NCBI GenBank assembly: GCA_946615455.1
Contig: CAMOHN010000049.1
Coordinates: 1 to 7,425 of the forward strand
Direction: 5' to 3'
DNA length: 7,425 bases
DNA from: an uncultured Bacteroidales bacterium
Lineage (GTDB): Bacteria > Bacteroidota > Bacteroidia > Bacteroidales > Paludibacteraceae
The notes beneath the pieces are model-generated. The model saw only the letters and a list, made by a program, of their open reading frames with translations, did not search any database and was not told the origin of the DNA. Each line of letters opens with the position of its first letter. Within the stretch, counting starts at the first letter, position 1. The position numbers and the translations under genes were made by a program. Positions 1 to 6,165 of the stretch are shown here, piece by piece.

Positions 1-83
1 ATGTCAAAGTCGCTGTTTTAAGTTGAGAGTTGAAAGGCGGGCGGGACGACCGCGTCCTAATCAAAAAAGTTGTGCGGAAAAGG

Positions 84-100
84 GGTCGTTTAATTGATAC
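84..100 (+). repeat. Left copy of a 17-bp inverted repeat (GGTCGTTTAATTGATAC)
   Basis: This 17-mer is the exact reverse complement of 358-374. Its inner 14 bases (87-100) recur a third time, in direct orientation, at 374-387. Between this copy and its inverted partner lie 257 bp. It could be the end of a small non-autonomous element, a protein-binding site or a dispersed intergenic repeat. No flanking target-site duplication is visible. Confidence 0.75.
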
Positions 101-190
101 ATTCCGATACGGCAGGATAGCACTTTTTTGGACAAAACACAAAAGACAATAATCAGGCAAAAAACGGGGAAAGCACCAAATAACAGAAAC

Positions 191-203
191 TATCAAATTG
201 ATA
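191..203. repeat. Short dyad TATCAA-A-TTGATA
   Basis: The arms TATCAA (191-196) and TTGATA (198-203) are perfect inverted repeats around one base. The same hexamer is the core of the repeats at 84-100 and 357-388 and recurs at 398-403. This suggests a recurring protein-binding motif in the region, although the AT richness makes chance matches possible. Confidence 0.4.
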
Positions 204-228
204 CTATTTGCAAGAAAAAAGGAGATTT

Positions 229-250
229 TTTGTTCAAAAATTTGTTCAAA
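229..250 (+). promoter_or_regulatory. Two direct TTTGTTCAAA boxes at the promoter -33 region
   Basis: The 10-mer TTTGTTCAAA occurs at 229-238 and again at 241-250, a 12-nt period. Each copy is itself a partial dyad (TTTG..CAAA). The TTTG of the second copy is the -33 element of the promoter at 241-272. This placement would suit an operator or activator site on one DNA face. No regulator can be named. Confidence 0.35.
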
Positions 251-272
251 TGATTTACCAACTCTATCTTTG
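241..272 (+). promoter_or_regulatory. Bacteroidota-type promoter (TTTG-20 nt-TATCTTTG)
   Basis: The -33 element TTTG lies at 241-244 and the -7 element TATCTTTG at 265-272, separated by 20 nt. This matches the TTTG / TAnnTTTG consensus known for the primary sigma factor of this phylum. The 12 bases at 265-276 are identical to 600-611 in the murI promoter. Transcription would begin near 276-279. No convincing protein start follows closely, so the transcript is probably a non-coding RNA or a long leader for murI. Confidence 0.55.
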
Positions 273-356
273 CGGCTCAAATAAGAGAAAAACTCGTTGT
301 TAACAAAAGGGGCTAAACGGCTCGATTGCAGGCTGCATCGGGCACAGAGCAGAATA

Positions 357-396
357 AGTATCAATTAAACGACCGTTTAATTGATACTCTTATTTT
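357..396 (+). terminator. Hairpin with 15-bp arms and T-rich tail, probable terminator
   Basis: The arms 357-371 and 374-388 are perfect complements separated by AC. In RNA this would be a 14-bp stem with a GACC loop. It is followed by CTTATTTTATT. A lower stem is also possible, pairing 353-358 with 389-394 across a 2-nt bulge. The stem is AT-rich rather than GC-rich, and both arms are copies of the repeat at 84-100. A binding site for a dimeric protein is therefore a real alternative to a terminator. Confidence 0.5.
358..387. repeat. Two head-to-head copies of the 14-bp repeat
   Basis: One copy lies on the minus strand (358-371, 17-bp match to 84-100 when extended to 374). The other lies on the plus strand (374-387). 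Together they make the hairpin at 357-388. Three near-perfect copies within 305 bp are more than base composition would give. Confidence 0.7.
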
Positions 397-574
397 ATTG
401 ATATTCTATATATTACAGCACGAAAAAGCAGTATTTTTATAGCCTTACAGAAGAATGGTTATCATTGATTATCAGATTGTTGCAATTGAATCATTTGGGT
501 GCGTTTTAATGTCAGGTATTCGGATGGGGAATCGGAAAGGGAATTGCATAAAAACGCAGCCATTGTATTTTGTT

Positions 575-607
575 TTTGGGAGAACGGCAGGGTTTGCCTT
601 ATCTTTG
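575..607 (+). promoter_or_regulatory. murI-mfd promoter (TTTG-21 nt-TATCTTTG)
   Basis: TTTG at 575-578 and TATCTTTG at 600-607 are separated by 21 nt, the same spacing as in the glycosyltransferase promoter. The expected transcription start is near 611-614, only a few bases before the murI ATG at 617. The mRNA would therefore be almost leaderless. Because this promoter lies inside the longer open frame that begins at 455, it also argues against that upstream start. Confidence 0.65.
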
Positions 608-616
608 CGGCGCAAT

Positions 617-1450
617 ATGAGCACTATGATAGGCGTGTTTGACAGCGGTTTTGGCGGACTGACCATTTTGAGCAGTATGCGCAAGTTGTTGCCGGAGTAT
701 GATTATTTATACTTGGGTGACAATGCCCGTGCGCCGTATGGTTCACGTTCGTTTGAGGTGATATATGACTATACCTGTCAGGCGGTTGAATACCTATTTG
801 CACAGGGTTGTGAGTTGGTCATACTGGCTTGCAACACAGCCTCGGCCAAGGCTCTGCGCACTATTCAGCAAGTGCGATTGCCGCAGATCTGGCAACAAGA
901 GGGCAGCCGCAGCAAACGTGTGTTGGGCATTATCCGTCCGACAGCCGAAGTGATTGGGCAATACACGAAGACCGGTCATGTGGCGGTATTGGCGACCGAG
1001 GGTACAGTGGCTTCTGACTCGTACCGGATAGAGATTAGCAAGCAATTTCCGAACCTGCATATCACGCAACAAGCCTGCCCTATGTGGGTGCCGTTGGTGG
1101 AGAACGATGAGTATCACAGTGCCGGGGCGGACTATTTTGTGCATAAGTACATAGACTTGATGTTGCATAGTGACAAACAGATAGACACCGTGCTATTAGC
1201 ATGTACGCACTATCCGCTGCTGCTGGACAAGATTCGCTCAGCCCTACCTGCTGACATACGGGTGATGGTGCAGGGAGACATTGTGGCACGGTCGTTAGCG
1301 GACTATCTGCAGCGACACAGCGACCTTGCCGGTCGGTTGGAGAAAGGCGGCAGGTGCCGCTATTTGAGCACCGAGCAGTCGGACAAGTTTGGTCGCTTGG
1401 CAACGCTGTTCATGCAGTCACCCGTGGAGGTGGAACATATCGTGTTGTGA
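617..1450 (+). CDS. murI: Glutamate racemase
   Basis: This cytoplasmic enzyme interconverts L- and D-glutamate and supplies D-glutamate for UDP-MurNAc-peptide synthesis by MurD. The 277-residue product has the whole cofactor-independent Asp/Glu racemase signature: the N-terminal FDSGFGG with D9/S10, the substrate loop LGDNARAPYG (D35 to G42), the first catalytic cysteine C72 in LACNTASA, and the second, C196, in LACTHYP with H198 next to it. Length is normal for the family (about 260-290). The frame stays open back to an ATG at 455, but those 54 residues have no family resemblance and span the promoter at 575-607, so I start at 617. ATG 626 (MIGVFDSG) is a close alternative. Its stop is 10 nt before mfd, and the two genes are surely cotranscribed. 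Confidence 0.95.
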   Translation: MSTMIGVFDSGFGGLTILSSMRKLLPEYDYLYLGDNARAPYGSRSFEVIYDYTCQAVEYLFAQGCELVILACNTASAKALRTIQQVRLPQIWQQEGSRSKRVLGIIRPTAEVIGQYTKTGHVAVLATEGTVASDSYRIEISKQFPNLHITQQACPMWVPLVENDEYHSAGADYFVHKYIDLMLHSDKQIDTVLLACTHYPLLLDKIRSALPADIRVMVQGDIVARSLADYLQRHSDLAGRLEKGGRCRYLSTEQSDKFGRLATLFMQSPVEVEHIVL

Positions 1451-1460
1451 GAGGACAGGA

Positions 1461-4400
1461 ATGACTTTACAGGAACTATATGATACTTATGTTCGTCGCC
1501 GCGTTTTGCCGAGCGGGGAGAAGATGTTATGGAGCGGACTGAACGGTTCGGCTATGGCTATGACATTGCGTCAGTGGGTGTTGTTCAACCCGGGTGTGAC
1601 CATGGTGGTGATGCACGATGAGGACGCGGCGCAGTATCTGTACGCAGACCTTGATGCGTTGTGTACGCCCGGTTTGTTCTCGCTGCCGAGTGCTCACCAT
1701 CGTCAGCGTCGCGACGAAGCAAACAGCGTGGAACGCACCAAGAGTCTGTCGGCACTCAGCAGCGGTCAGAGCGTATGTATAGTGACCTACCCCAAAGCCT
1801 TGGACGAACCTGTACCGCAGCAGCAAGACCTAATAGATAAGCGTCTGCGCGTGCGCGTAGGCGAAGAGCTTGCCATTACTGAGTTAGGTGACAGGCTTGC
1901 CGATTTGGGCTTTGAGCGGGTGGACTTTGTGTATGAGCCCGGTCAATATGCCATCCGAGGGGGTATTGTTGATGTGTTCAGTTACAGCAACGAGGAGCCG
2001 TTTCGCTTGGACTTTTTTGGGGACGAGTTGGACTCGTGCCGCACATTTGATATAGAGACCCAACTATCTAAGACCTCGTTGGACGAAGCGGACATCATAG
2101 GCAGAGACAGCGATGAGGCAGAGATGACTGACCTCAGAACCTACCTGGCTGATAAGGATGTGCGCTGGGTGTCTGACGACTGGACCTGCCTGAAAGAGTT
2201 GCCGCTATGGTTCAAACAAGTTGAGCAGTCCAATAGTATTGAGATACGCTCTAAGAGCACTTTTTCCGGAGTCACAGAGACTGCCTTTCACACCGAGCCG
2301 CAGCCGGTTTTTCACAAAGACTTCTCGCTGCTGATGGCAGACTTGCGTCGCAAGCTGGCAGATGGTTACACCATTTATATCCTTGCCGACCAGAAGAAGC
2401 AGACCGACCGTCTGAAAGCCGTGGTGGAGGGTGAGAACGAGCAAAGCACAGACTTGAAAGTGTCGTTCACAGCGGTGGACAGAACGCTACACAGCGGCTG
2501 GGTGGACAAGGTGCGACGGATGGTTTGCTATACGGATCACGAGATTTTCGAGCGATATCACCGTGTGTCGCGTCAGACCGATGCTGCACGCCGAGGCAAG
2601 GCTGTGATGACCCTCAAAGAGCTGAACGAGATGCGCCAAGGCGACTATGTGGTGCACTCGGATCACGGCATAGGTCAGTTTGGCGGTTTGGTGAGCACTA
2701 CGGTCAACGGCAAGCGTCAGGAGATGCTGCGCATTGTCTATCGTGGAGGTGACACGCTGTTTGTGTCAATACACAATTTGCACCGTCTGTGCAAATACAA
2801 GGGACGTGAGGGAACAGCCCCTACCCTATCTCGTTTGGGGTCGGGTGCATGGGAGCGTCTGCGTGAGCGCACCAAGGACAAGGTAAAGGATATAGCGCGT
2901 GACCTGATTCGTCTGTATGCGCAACGCAAGCAGGAGAAGGGGTATGCCTACATGCCAGACGGGTATATGCAGCACGAGTTGGAGGCAGCTTTTTTATACG
3001 AGGACACGCCCGACCAGGCTCGTGCTACGCAAGATGTGAAGCGTGACATGGAAAGTCCCATGCCCATGGACCGTCTCATTTGCGGCGATGTGGGTTTCGG
3101 CAAGACCGAGGTCGCCATGCGTGCCGCCTTCAAAGCCGCCACTGACGGCAAACAGGTCGCAGTATTGGTGCCCACCACCGTGCTGGCTCTGCAACACTAT
3201 AACTCGTTCAAAGAGCGTTTCAAAGACTTCCCCGTGACGGTGGATTTTCTCTCACGCGGCAAAGGTCCGAAAGAGACCAAAGAGGTGCTGCAACGCCTTG
3301 CAGAAGGCAAGATCGACATACTGATAGGCACCCACAAGATTGTGGGCAAGCAGGTTAAGTGGAAAGACCTCGGGTTGCTCATCATTGACGAGGAGCAGAA
3401 ACTGGGTGTGGCAGTGAAGGACAAATTGAAGACGCTTCGTGCCAATGTGGATGTGCTCACGTTGACGGCAACGCCAATTCCGCGCACTTTGCAGTTCTCG
3501 TTGTTAGGAGCACGCGACATGAGCATCATGACCACTCCTCCGCCCAACCGCTACCCGGTGCTGACGGAGGTAATAGGCTATGACGACGAGGACATCATAC
3601 GCGAAGCCATTGAGGCAGAATTAGGGCGCAACGGGCAGGTTTTTGTGGTGAACAACCGCATTGAGATGTTGGACCGCGTGTCGGCTCAGTTGAAGCGTCT
3701 TTGTCCCGAAGCGCGCATAATCACTGCGCATGGTCAGATGCCTCCCGACGAGATGGAGGAGCGGTTGGAAGCGTTCATCAACTATGACTACGACATACTG
3801 GTTTCGACCACCATCATCGAGTCGGGTGTGGACATACCCAATGTGAACACTATGCTTATCTATGCGGCACAGCACTATGGCTTGGCGGACTTGCACCAGT
3901 TACGCGGTCGTGTAGGCAGGAGCAACCGTAAGGCTTATTGTTACTTGCTCACTCCCGAGCGTGAATTGCTGACGGCTGATGCTCGGCGACGGTTGGATGC
4001 CATTGTCACCTTTGCCGACCTTGGTGCGGGGTTCAACCTTGCCATGCAGGACTTGGATATACGCGGTGCGGGCAATCTGTTGGGAGCCGAGCAGTCGGGT
4101 TTTATAGCCGACCTTGGGTACGAGACCTATCAGCGCATTCTGAACGAAGCGGTGGAGGAGCTCAAGGAGGAGATGCACCTGCCCGACACGACAGACGATA
4201 CCGCTGACAGCGCCCAATCAGCGACTGCACCAAGCGAACGGCTATGGTGCCGCGACTGTCTGTTGGAGAGTGACCTACCCCTGTCTTTCCCGAGCACTTA
4301 CATAGAGAACATTGCCGAGCGTCTGGCACTATACCGCGAGTTGGACAGTTTGCAGAACGAAGACGAACTGGCTGCCTATCAGCGGCGGCTACGCGACCGC

Positions 4401-4736
4401 TTTGGTGCTATTCCCGAAGAGGCGGGCGAGTTGCTGCAAGTGGTGCGCCTCCGATGGCTGTGCTGCCGGTTGGGTATAGAGAAAGTGTTCCTCAAACAAG
4501 AGCGGATGGTGCTCTACTTTGTTTCCGGTCAGGAGTCGTATTTCCACAGCGAGACCTTTGGCAAGATATTGTCCTATATCTATTCGCGTGGCGACAGGTG
4601 TCGTCTGGTGGAGGACAAAGACAAGAACGGCCGCGCAACGGGTAAGCGTTACGCGACCATCCAACAAGTTCGCACCGTGACGGGGGCACTCACTTTGCTT
4701 GGAAAGATTTGGCAAAGCGACGGTAAAATTCAGTAA
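1461..4736 (+). CDS. mfd: Transcription-repair coupling factor
   Basis: Mfd is a DNA translocase that removes RNA polymerase stalled at lesions and recruits UvrA for nucleotide excision repair. The 1091-residue product is full length for the family (E. coli 1148). In order it has a UvrB-like module (about 1-210, with YEPGQYAIRGGIVDVFSYS at 158-176), a variable linker domain, the CarD-like RNA-polymerase-binding domain (about 383-460, GDYVVHSDHGIGQF from 394), and a RecG-like motor. Motor motifs are Walker A GDVGFGKTE (542-550, K548), DEEQ (643-646), TATPIPRT (669-676) and QLRGRVGR (813-820). The TRG translocation motif lies at about 851-880 and the C-terminal TRCF domain at about 930-1070. 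I start at ATG 1461, after purine-rich GAGGACAGGA; the 24 extra upstream codons overlap murI and look unrelated. No key residue is missing. Confidence 0.97.
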   Translation: MTLQELYDTYVRRRVLPSGEKMLWSGLNGSAMAMTLRQWVLFNPGVTMVVMHDEDAAQYLYADLDALCTPGLFSLPSAHHRQRRDEANSVERTKSLSALSSGQSVCIVTYPKALDEPVPQQQDLIDKRLRVRVGEELAITELGDRLADLGFERVDFVYEPGQYAIRGGIVDVFSYSNEEPFRLDFFGDELDSCRTFDIETQLSKTSLDEADIIGRDSDEAEMTDLRTYLADKDVRWVSDDWTCLKELPLWFKQVEQSNSIEIRSKSTFSGVTETAFHTEPQPVFHKDFSLLMADLRRKLADGYTIYILADQKKQTDRLKAVVEGENEQSTDLKVSFTAVDRTLHSGWVDKVRRMVCYTDHEIFERYHRVSRQTDAARRGKAVMTLKELNEMRQGDYVVHSDHGIGQFGGLVSTTVNGKRQEMLRIVYRGGDTLFVSIHNLHRLCKYKGREGTAPTLSRLGSGAWERLRERTKDKVKDIARDLIRLYAQRKQEKGYAYMPDGYMQHELEAAFLYEDTPDQARATQDVKRDMESPMPMDRLICGDVGFGKTEVAMRAAFKAATDGKQVAVLVPTTVLALQHYNSFKERFKDFPVTVDFLSRGKGPKETKEVLQRLAEGKIDILIGTHKIVGKQVKWKDLGLLIIDEEQKLGVAVKDKLKTLRANVDVLTLTATPIPRTLQFSLLGARDMSIMTTPPPNRYPVLTEVIGYDDEDIIREAIEAELGRNGQVFVVNNRIEMLDRVSAQLKRLCPEARIITAHGQMPPDEMEERLEAFINYDYDILVSTTIIESGVDIPNVNTMLIYAAQHYGLADLHQLRGRVGRSNRKAYCYLLTPERELLTADARRRLDAIVTFADLGAGFNLAMQDLDIRGAGNLLGAEQSGFIADLGYETYQRILNEAVEELKEEMHLPDTTDDTADSAQSATAPSERLWCRDCLLESDLPLSFPSTYIENIAERLALYRELDSLQNEDELAAYQRRLRDRFGAIPEEAGELLQVVRLRWLCCRLGIEKVFLKQERMVLYFVSGQESYFHSETFGKILSYIYSRGDRCRLVEDKDKNGRATGKRYATIQQVRTVTGALTLLGKIWQSDGKIQ
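4690..4736. other. Convergent coding overlap of mfd and the dipeptidase gene
   Basis: The mfd stop (TAA, 4734-4736) lies inside the 3' end of the minus-strand dipeptidase gene, whose stop codon occupies 4690-4692. Forty-seven base pairs code on both strands, for the last 15 residues of Mfd and about the last 15 of the dipeptidase. No convincing terminator is seen in or beside the overlap, so each transcript probably runs antisense into its neighbour. Confidence 0.9.
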
Positions 4737-6063
4737 CGGCTATCACGCCTTTTTCCCACACTTCCAGATCCATGGACTCATTGGGCGAGTGGATGGCATT
4801 CTGTTCCAGTCCGAAGCCCATGAGAATGGTTTTCTGTCCGAGGATACGCTCAAAGTCGGATATGATGGGTATGCTGCCTCCACGGCGAGCTGCTAACGGT
4901 CGTTTGCCGAAAGCGAGGGTAAAACCTTCTTCGGCAGCCTTATAGGCAGGAATGTCGATGGGGCACACATAGCCTTGTCCACCGTGCATGGGAGTGACTT
5001 TAACACGCACGCCACGGGGAGCGAGTTGCTGCATATAGTCGGCAAAAGCACGGGAGATGACCTCATGGTCCTGATTGGCCACCAAACGGCAGCTGACTTT
5101 GGCATAGGCTTTGGAGGGCAGAACGGTCTTACTGCCTTCGCCGGTATAGCCTCCCCAGATGCCGCAGATGTCAAACGACGGACGGCAGGAGTTGCGTTCC
5201 AAAGTGGAGTAACCGGCTTCGCCGACCGCCTCGGGTATGTCAATGGCAGCATTGTATCGGTCTTGCGAGAAAGGAATCTGTGCAATCATTTGCCTTTCCT
5301 CTTCTGGAATGGGTAGCACATCGTCGTAGAAATGCGGGATGGTTATTTTGCCGTTCTCGTCCACCACCTTGGCGAGCATCTCGCACAGGGCATTGATAGG
5401 GTTTTTGACGGCTCCGCCGAAGTGACCGCTGTGCAAGTCGCGGTTGGGACCGGTCACCTCAATCTCCCAATATGCCAGACCGCGCAAGCCCGTGGTGATG
5501 GAAGGTGTGTCCTTGCCTATCATGGATGTGTCGCTGACCAGGATGATGTCGCTGCGAAGCAGGTCACGGTGTTTGGTGATGAAAGCCGACAGCGAGGGAC
5601 TGCCTATCTCCTCTTCGCCTTCGAAGATGAACTTGACATTGCAGGGCATCTCATTTTGATGCACCAGATACTCAAAGGCTTTTGCCTGAATCATGGCCTG
5701 TCCTTTGTCATCGTCGGCACCGCGTGCATAGAGTCTGCCATCGCGTATGTCAGGTTCCCACGGGTTGCTCTGCCACAGGTCAAGCGGCTCAACGGGCATG
5801 ACATCATAGTGCGCATAGACCAGCACAGTAGGGGCTGTGTCGCTGACATGATACTCGGCATAAACAAAAGGGTTGCCATCGGAGGGCATGACCTCAGCAT
5901 GCTGTGCACCTGCAGCCAAGAGCAGCTCACGCCAACGCTCGGCACAACGAAGCATGTCGGCATGGTGCTCGGGTTGGCAACTGACAGAGGGAATGCGAAT
6001 CAGACTCGCCCACTCCTCACGAAACCGCTCGCGATTGGCGGAGATATATTCCTGAATGGTCAT
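4690..6063 (-). CDS. M20-family metallodipeptidase
   Basis: This is a zinc-dependent exopeptidase of the M20 (DapE/ArgE/carnosinase-like) family. It probably hydrolyses dipeptides in the cytoplasm; no signal peptide is present. The 457-residue product is full length. By comparison with carnosine dipeptidases, the metal and catalytic residues are H85 and D87 in HYDVMP, D118 in RGADDDKG, E151 (general base) and E152 in FEGEEEIGS, D178 in VSDTS and H425 in IHSPNES. The dimerisation/lid domain (about 190-330) contains DLHSGHFGG with H211, which in relatives reaches the partner's active site. The start at 6063 is supported by an in-frame stop at 6076-6078 and a promoter-like element at 6097-6104. 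Related deacylases such as succinyl-diaminopimelate desuccinylase share the fold, so substrate is not settled; length and motifs favour a broad dipeptidase. Confidence 0.92.
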   Translation of the reverse strand: MTIQEYISANRERFREEWASLIRIPSVSCQPEHHADMLRCAERWRELLLAAGAQHAEVMPSDGNPFVYAEYHVSDTAPTVLVYAHYDVMPVEPLDLWQSNPWEPDIRDGRLYARGADDDKGQAMIQAKAFEYLVHQNEMPCNVKFIFEGEEEIGSPSLSAFITKHRDLLRSDIILVSDTSMIGKDTPSITTGLRGLAYWEIEVTGPNRDLHSGHFGGAVKNPINALCEMLAKVVDENGKITIPHFYDDVLPIPEEERQMIAQIPFSQDRYNAAIDIPEAVGEAGYSTLERNSCRPSFDICGIWGGYTGEGSKTVLPSKAYAKVSCRLVANQDHEVISRAFADYMQQLAPRGVRVKVTPMHGGQGYVCPIDIPAYKAAEEGFTLAFGKRPLAARRGGSIPIISDFERILGQKTILMGFGLEQNAIHSPNESMDLEVWEKGVIAVTEFYRRFAKSFQAK

Positions 6064-6083
6064 AACTGAAAAAGATTAAGTTT

Positions 6084-6103
6084 ACTTTTTGCAGCGCAAA
6101 AGT
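6084..6103. repeat. Imperfect dyad ACTTTTTGC-AGC-GCAAAAGT
   Basis: The arms are inverted complements apart from one extra T on the left. The dyad covers the likely -7 element and transcription start of the dipeptidase promoter, a position suited to a repressor. It could also be a by-product of the TACTTTTGC promoter sequence itself. Confidence 0.3.
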
Positions 6104-6104
6104 A
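6097..6104 (-). promoter_or_regulatory. Probable -7 element of the dipeptidase promoter
   Basis: Read on the minus strand this is TACTTTTG, a match to TAnnTTTG, followed by C. It lies 33 nt before the dipeptidase ATG, giving a leader of about 28 nt. No clear TTTG is found 19-21 nt upstream (the stretch there is CTTTTTT), so the -33 part is weak. Confidence 0.45.
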
Positions 6105-6112
6105 CACACAGA

Positions 6113-6145
6113 TTTGCACATAAAAAAGGAAAAGGCGTACCTTTG
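6113..6145 (+). promoter_or_regulatory. Glycosyltransferase gene promoter (TTTG-21 nt-TACCTTTG)
   Basis: TTTG at 6113-6116 and TACCTTTG at 6138-6145 are spaced 21 nt and followed by C, a full match to the Bacteroidota consensus. Transcription should start near 6149-6152, leaving a leader of about 15 nt before ATG 6166. The leader is A-rich and has no Shine-Dalgarno sequence, as is usual in this phylum. Confidence 0.65.
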
Positions 6146-6165
6146 CCAAAAATTAAGAAACCATT

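Larger units (their letters stand above)
278..396 (+). ncRNA. Candidate small RNA, unnamed
   Basis: The interval runs from a good promoter (241-272) to a strong hairpin with a T-rich tail (357-396), a unit of about 115-120 nt without a plausible reading frame. It can fold. A 10-bp stem pairs 320-330 with 334-343 around a GGC loop, with T327 bulged and one G-U pair. The 5' bases 279-287 (AAATAAGAG) are the exact complement of 387-395 (CTCTTATTT), so the two ends could close the molecule. Its size, end pairing and AT-rich setting loosely recall 6S-like RNAs, but I cannot match it to any family. The boundaries are estimated from promoter and hairpin positions. Confidence 0.35.
1..574. other. AT-rich intergenic region without a recognisable protein gene
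   Basis: No open frame in this stretch resembles a known protein. The first bases could be the last codons of a gene entering from the left (stops at 19-21 and 24-26 in two forward frames), but too little is present to decide. The region holds three copies of the 14-mer CGTTTAATTGATAC, several shorter TTGATA/TATCAA motifs (191-203 and 398-403 among them), two TTTGTTCAAA boxes, one Bacteroidota-type promoter at 241-272 and one strong hairpin at 357-388. From about 404 to 574 I see nothing definite apart from the start of the murI promoter at 575. Confidence 0.7.

Noticed and set aside
1..26. End of an upstream coding region
   Set aside because: Two forward frames stop at 21 and 26, but fewer than nine codons are present, so no gene can be supported.
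44..57. Small GC-rich hairpin GGACG-ACCG-CGTCC as a terminator of an upstream gene
   Set aside because: The stem is only 5 bp and no T-run follows on either strand.
84..374. Definite miniature transposable element
   Set aside because: The 17-bp inverted ends are real, but no target duplication is visible and a third repeat copy abuts one end, so I report only repeats.
455..616. 54-codon N-terminal extension of the murI frame
   Set aside because: It contains the promoter at 575-607, shows no racemase resemblance, and the family's N-terminal motif begins right after ATG 617/626.
1389..1460. 24-codon N-terminal extension of mfd overlapping murI
   Set aside because: It is a shadow of the murI 3' end with an unusual Cys/Trp-rich composition; ATG 1461 follows a purine-rich stretch and starts a normal Mfd N-terminus.
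4738..4754. GGC-TATCAC-GCC followed by five Ts just after the mfd stop
   Set aside because: A 3-bp stem is too weak for an intrinsic terminator, and the bases also encode the dipeptidase.
5332..6069. 245-codon open frame antisense to the dipeptidase gene
   Set aside because: It lies wholly opposite a gene with intact catalytic motifs, has no family motif or promoter of its own, and looks like a by-product of codon bias.
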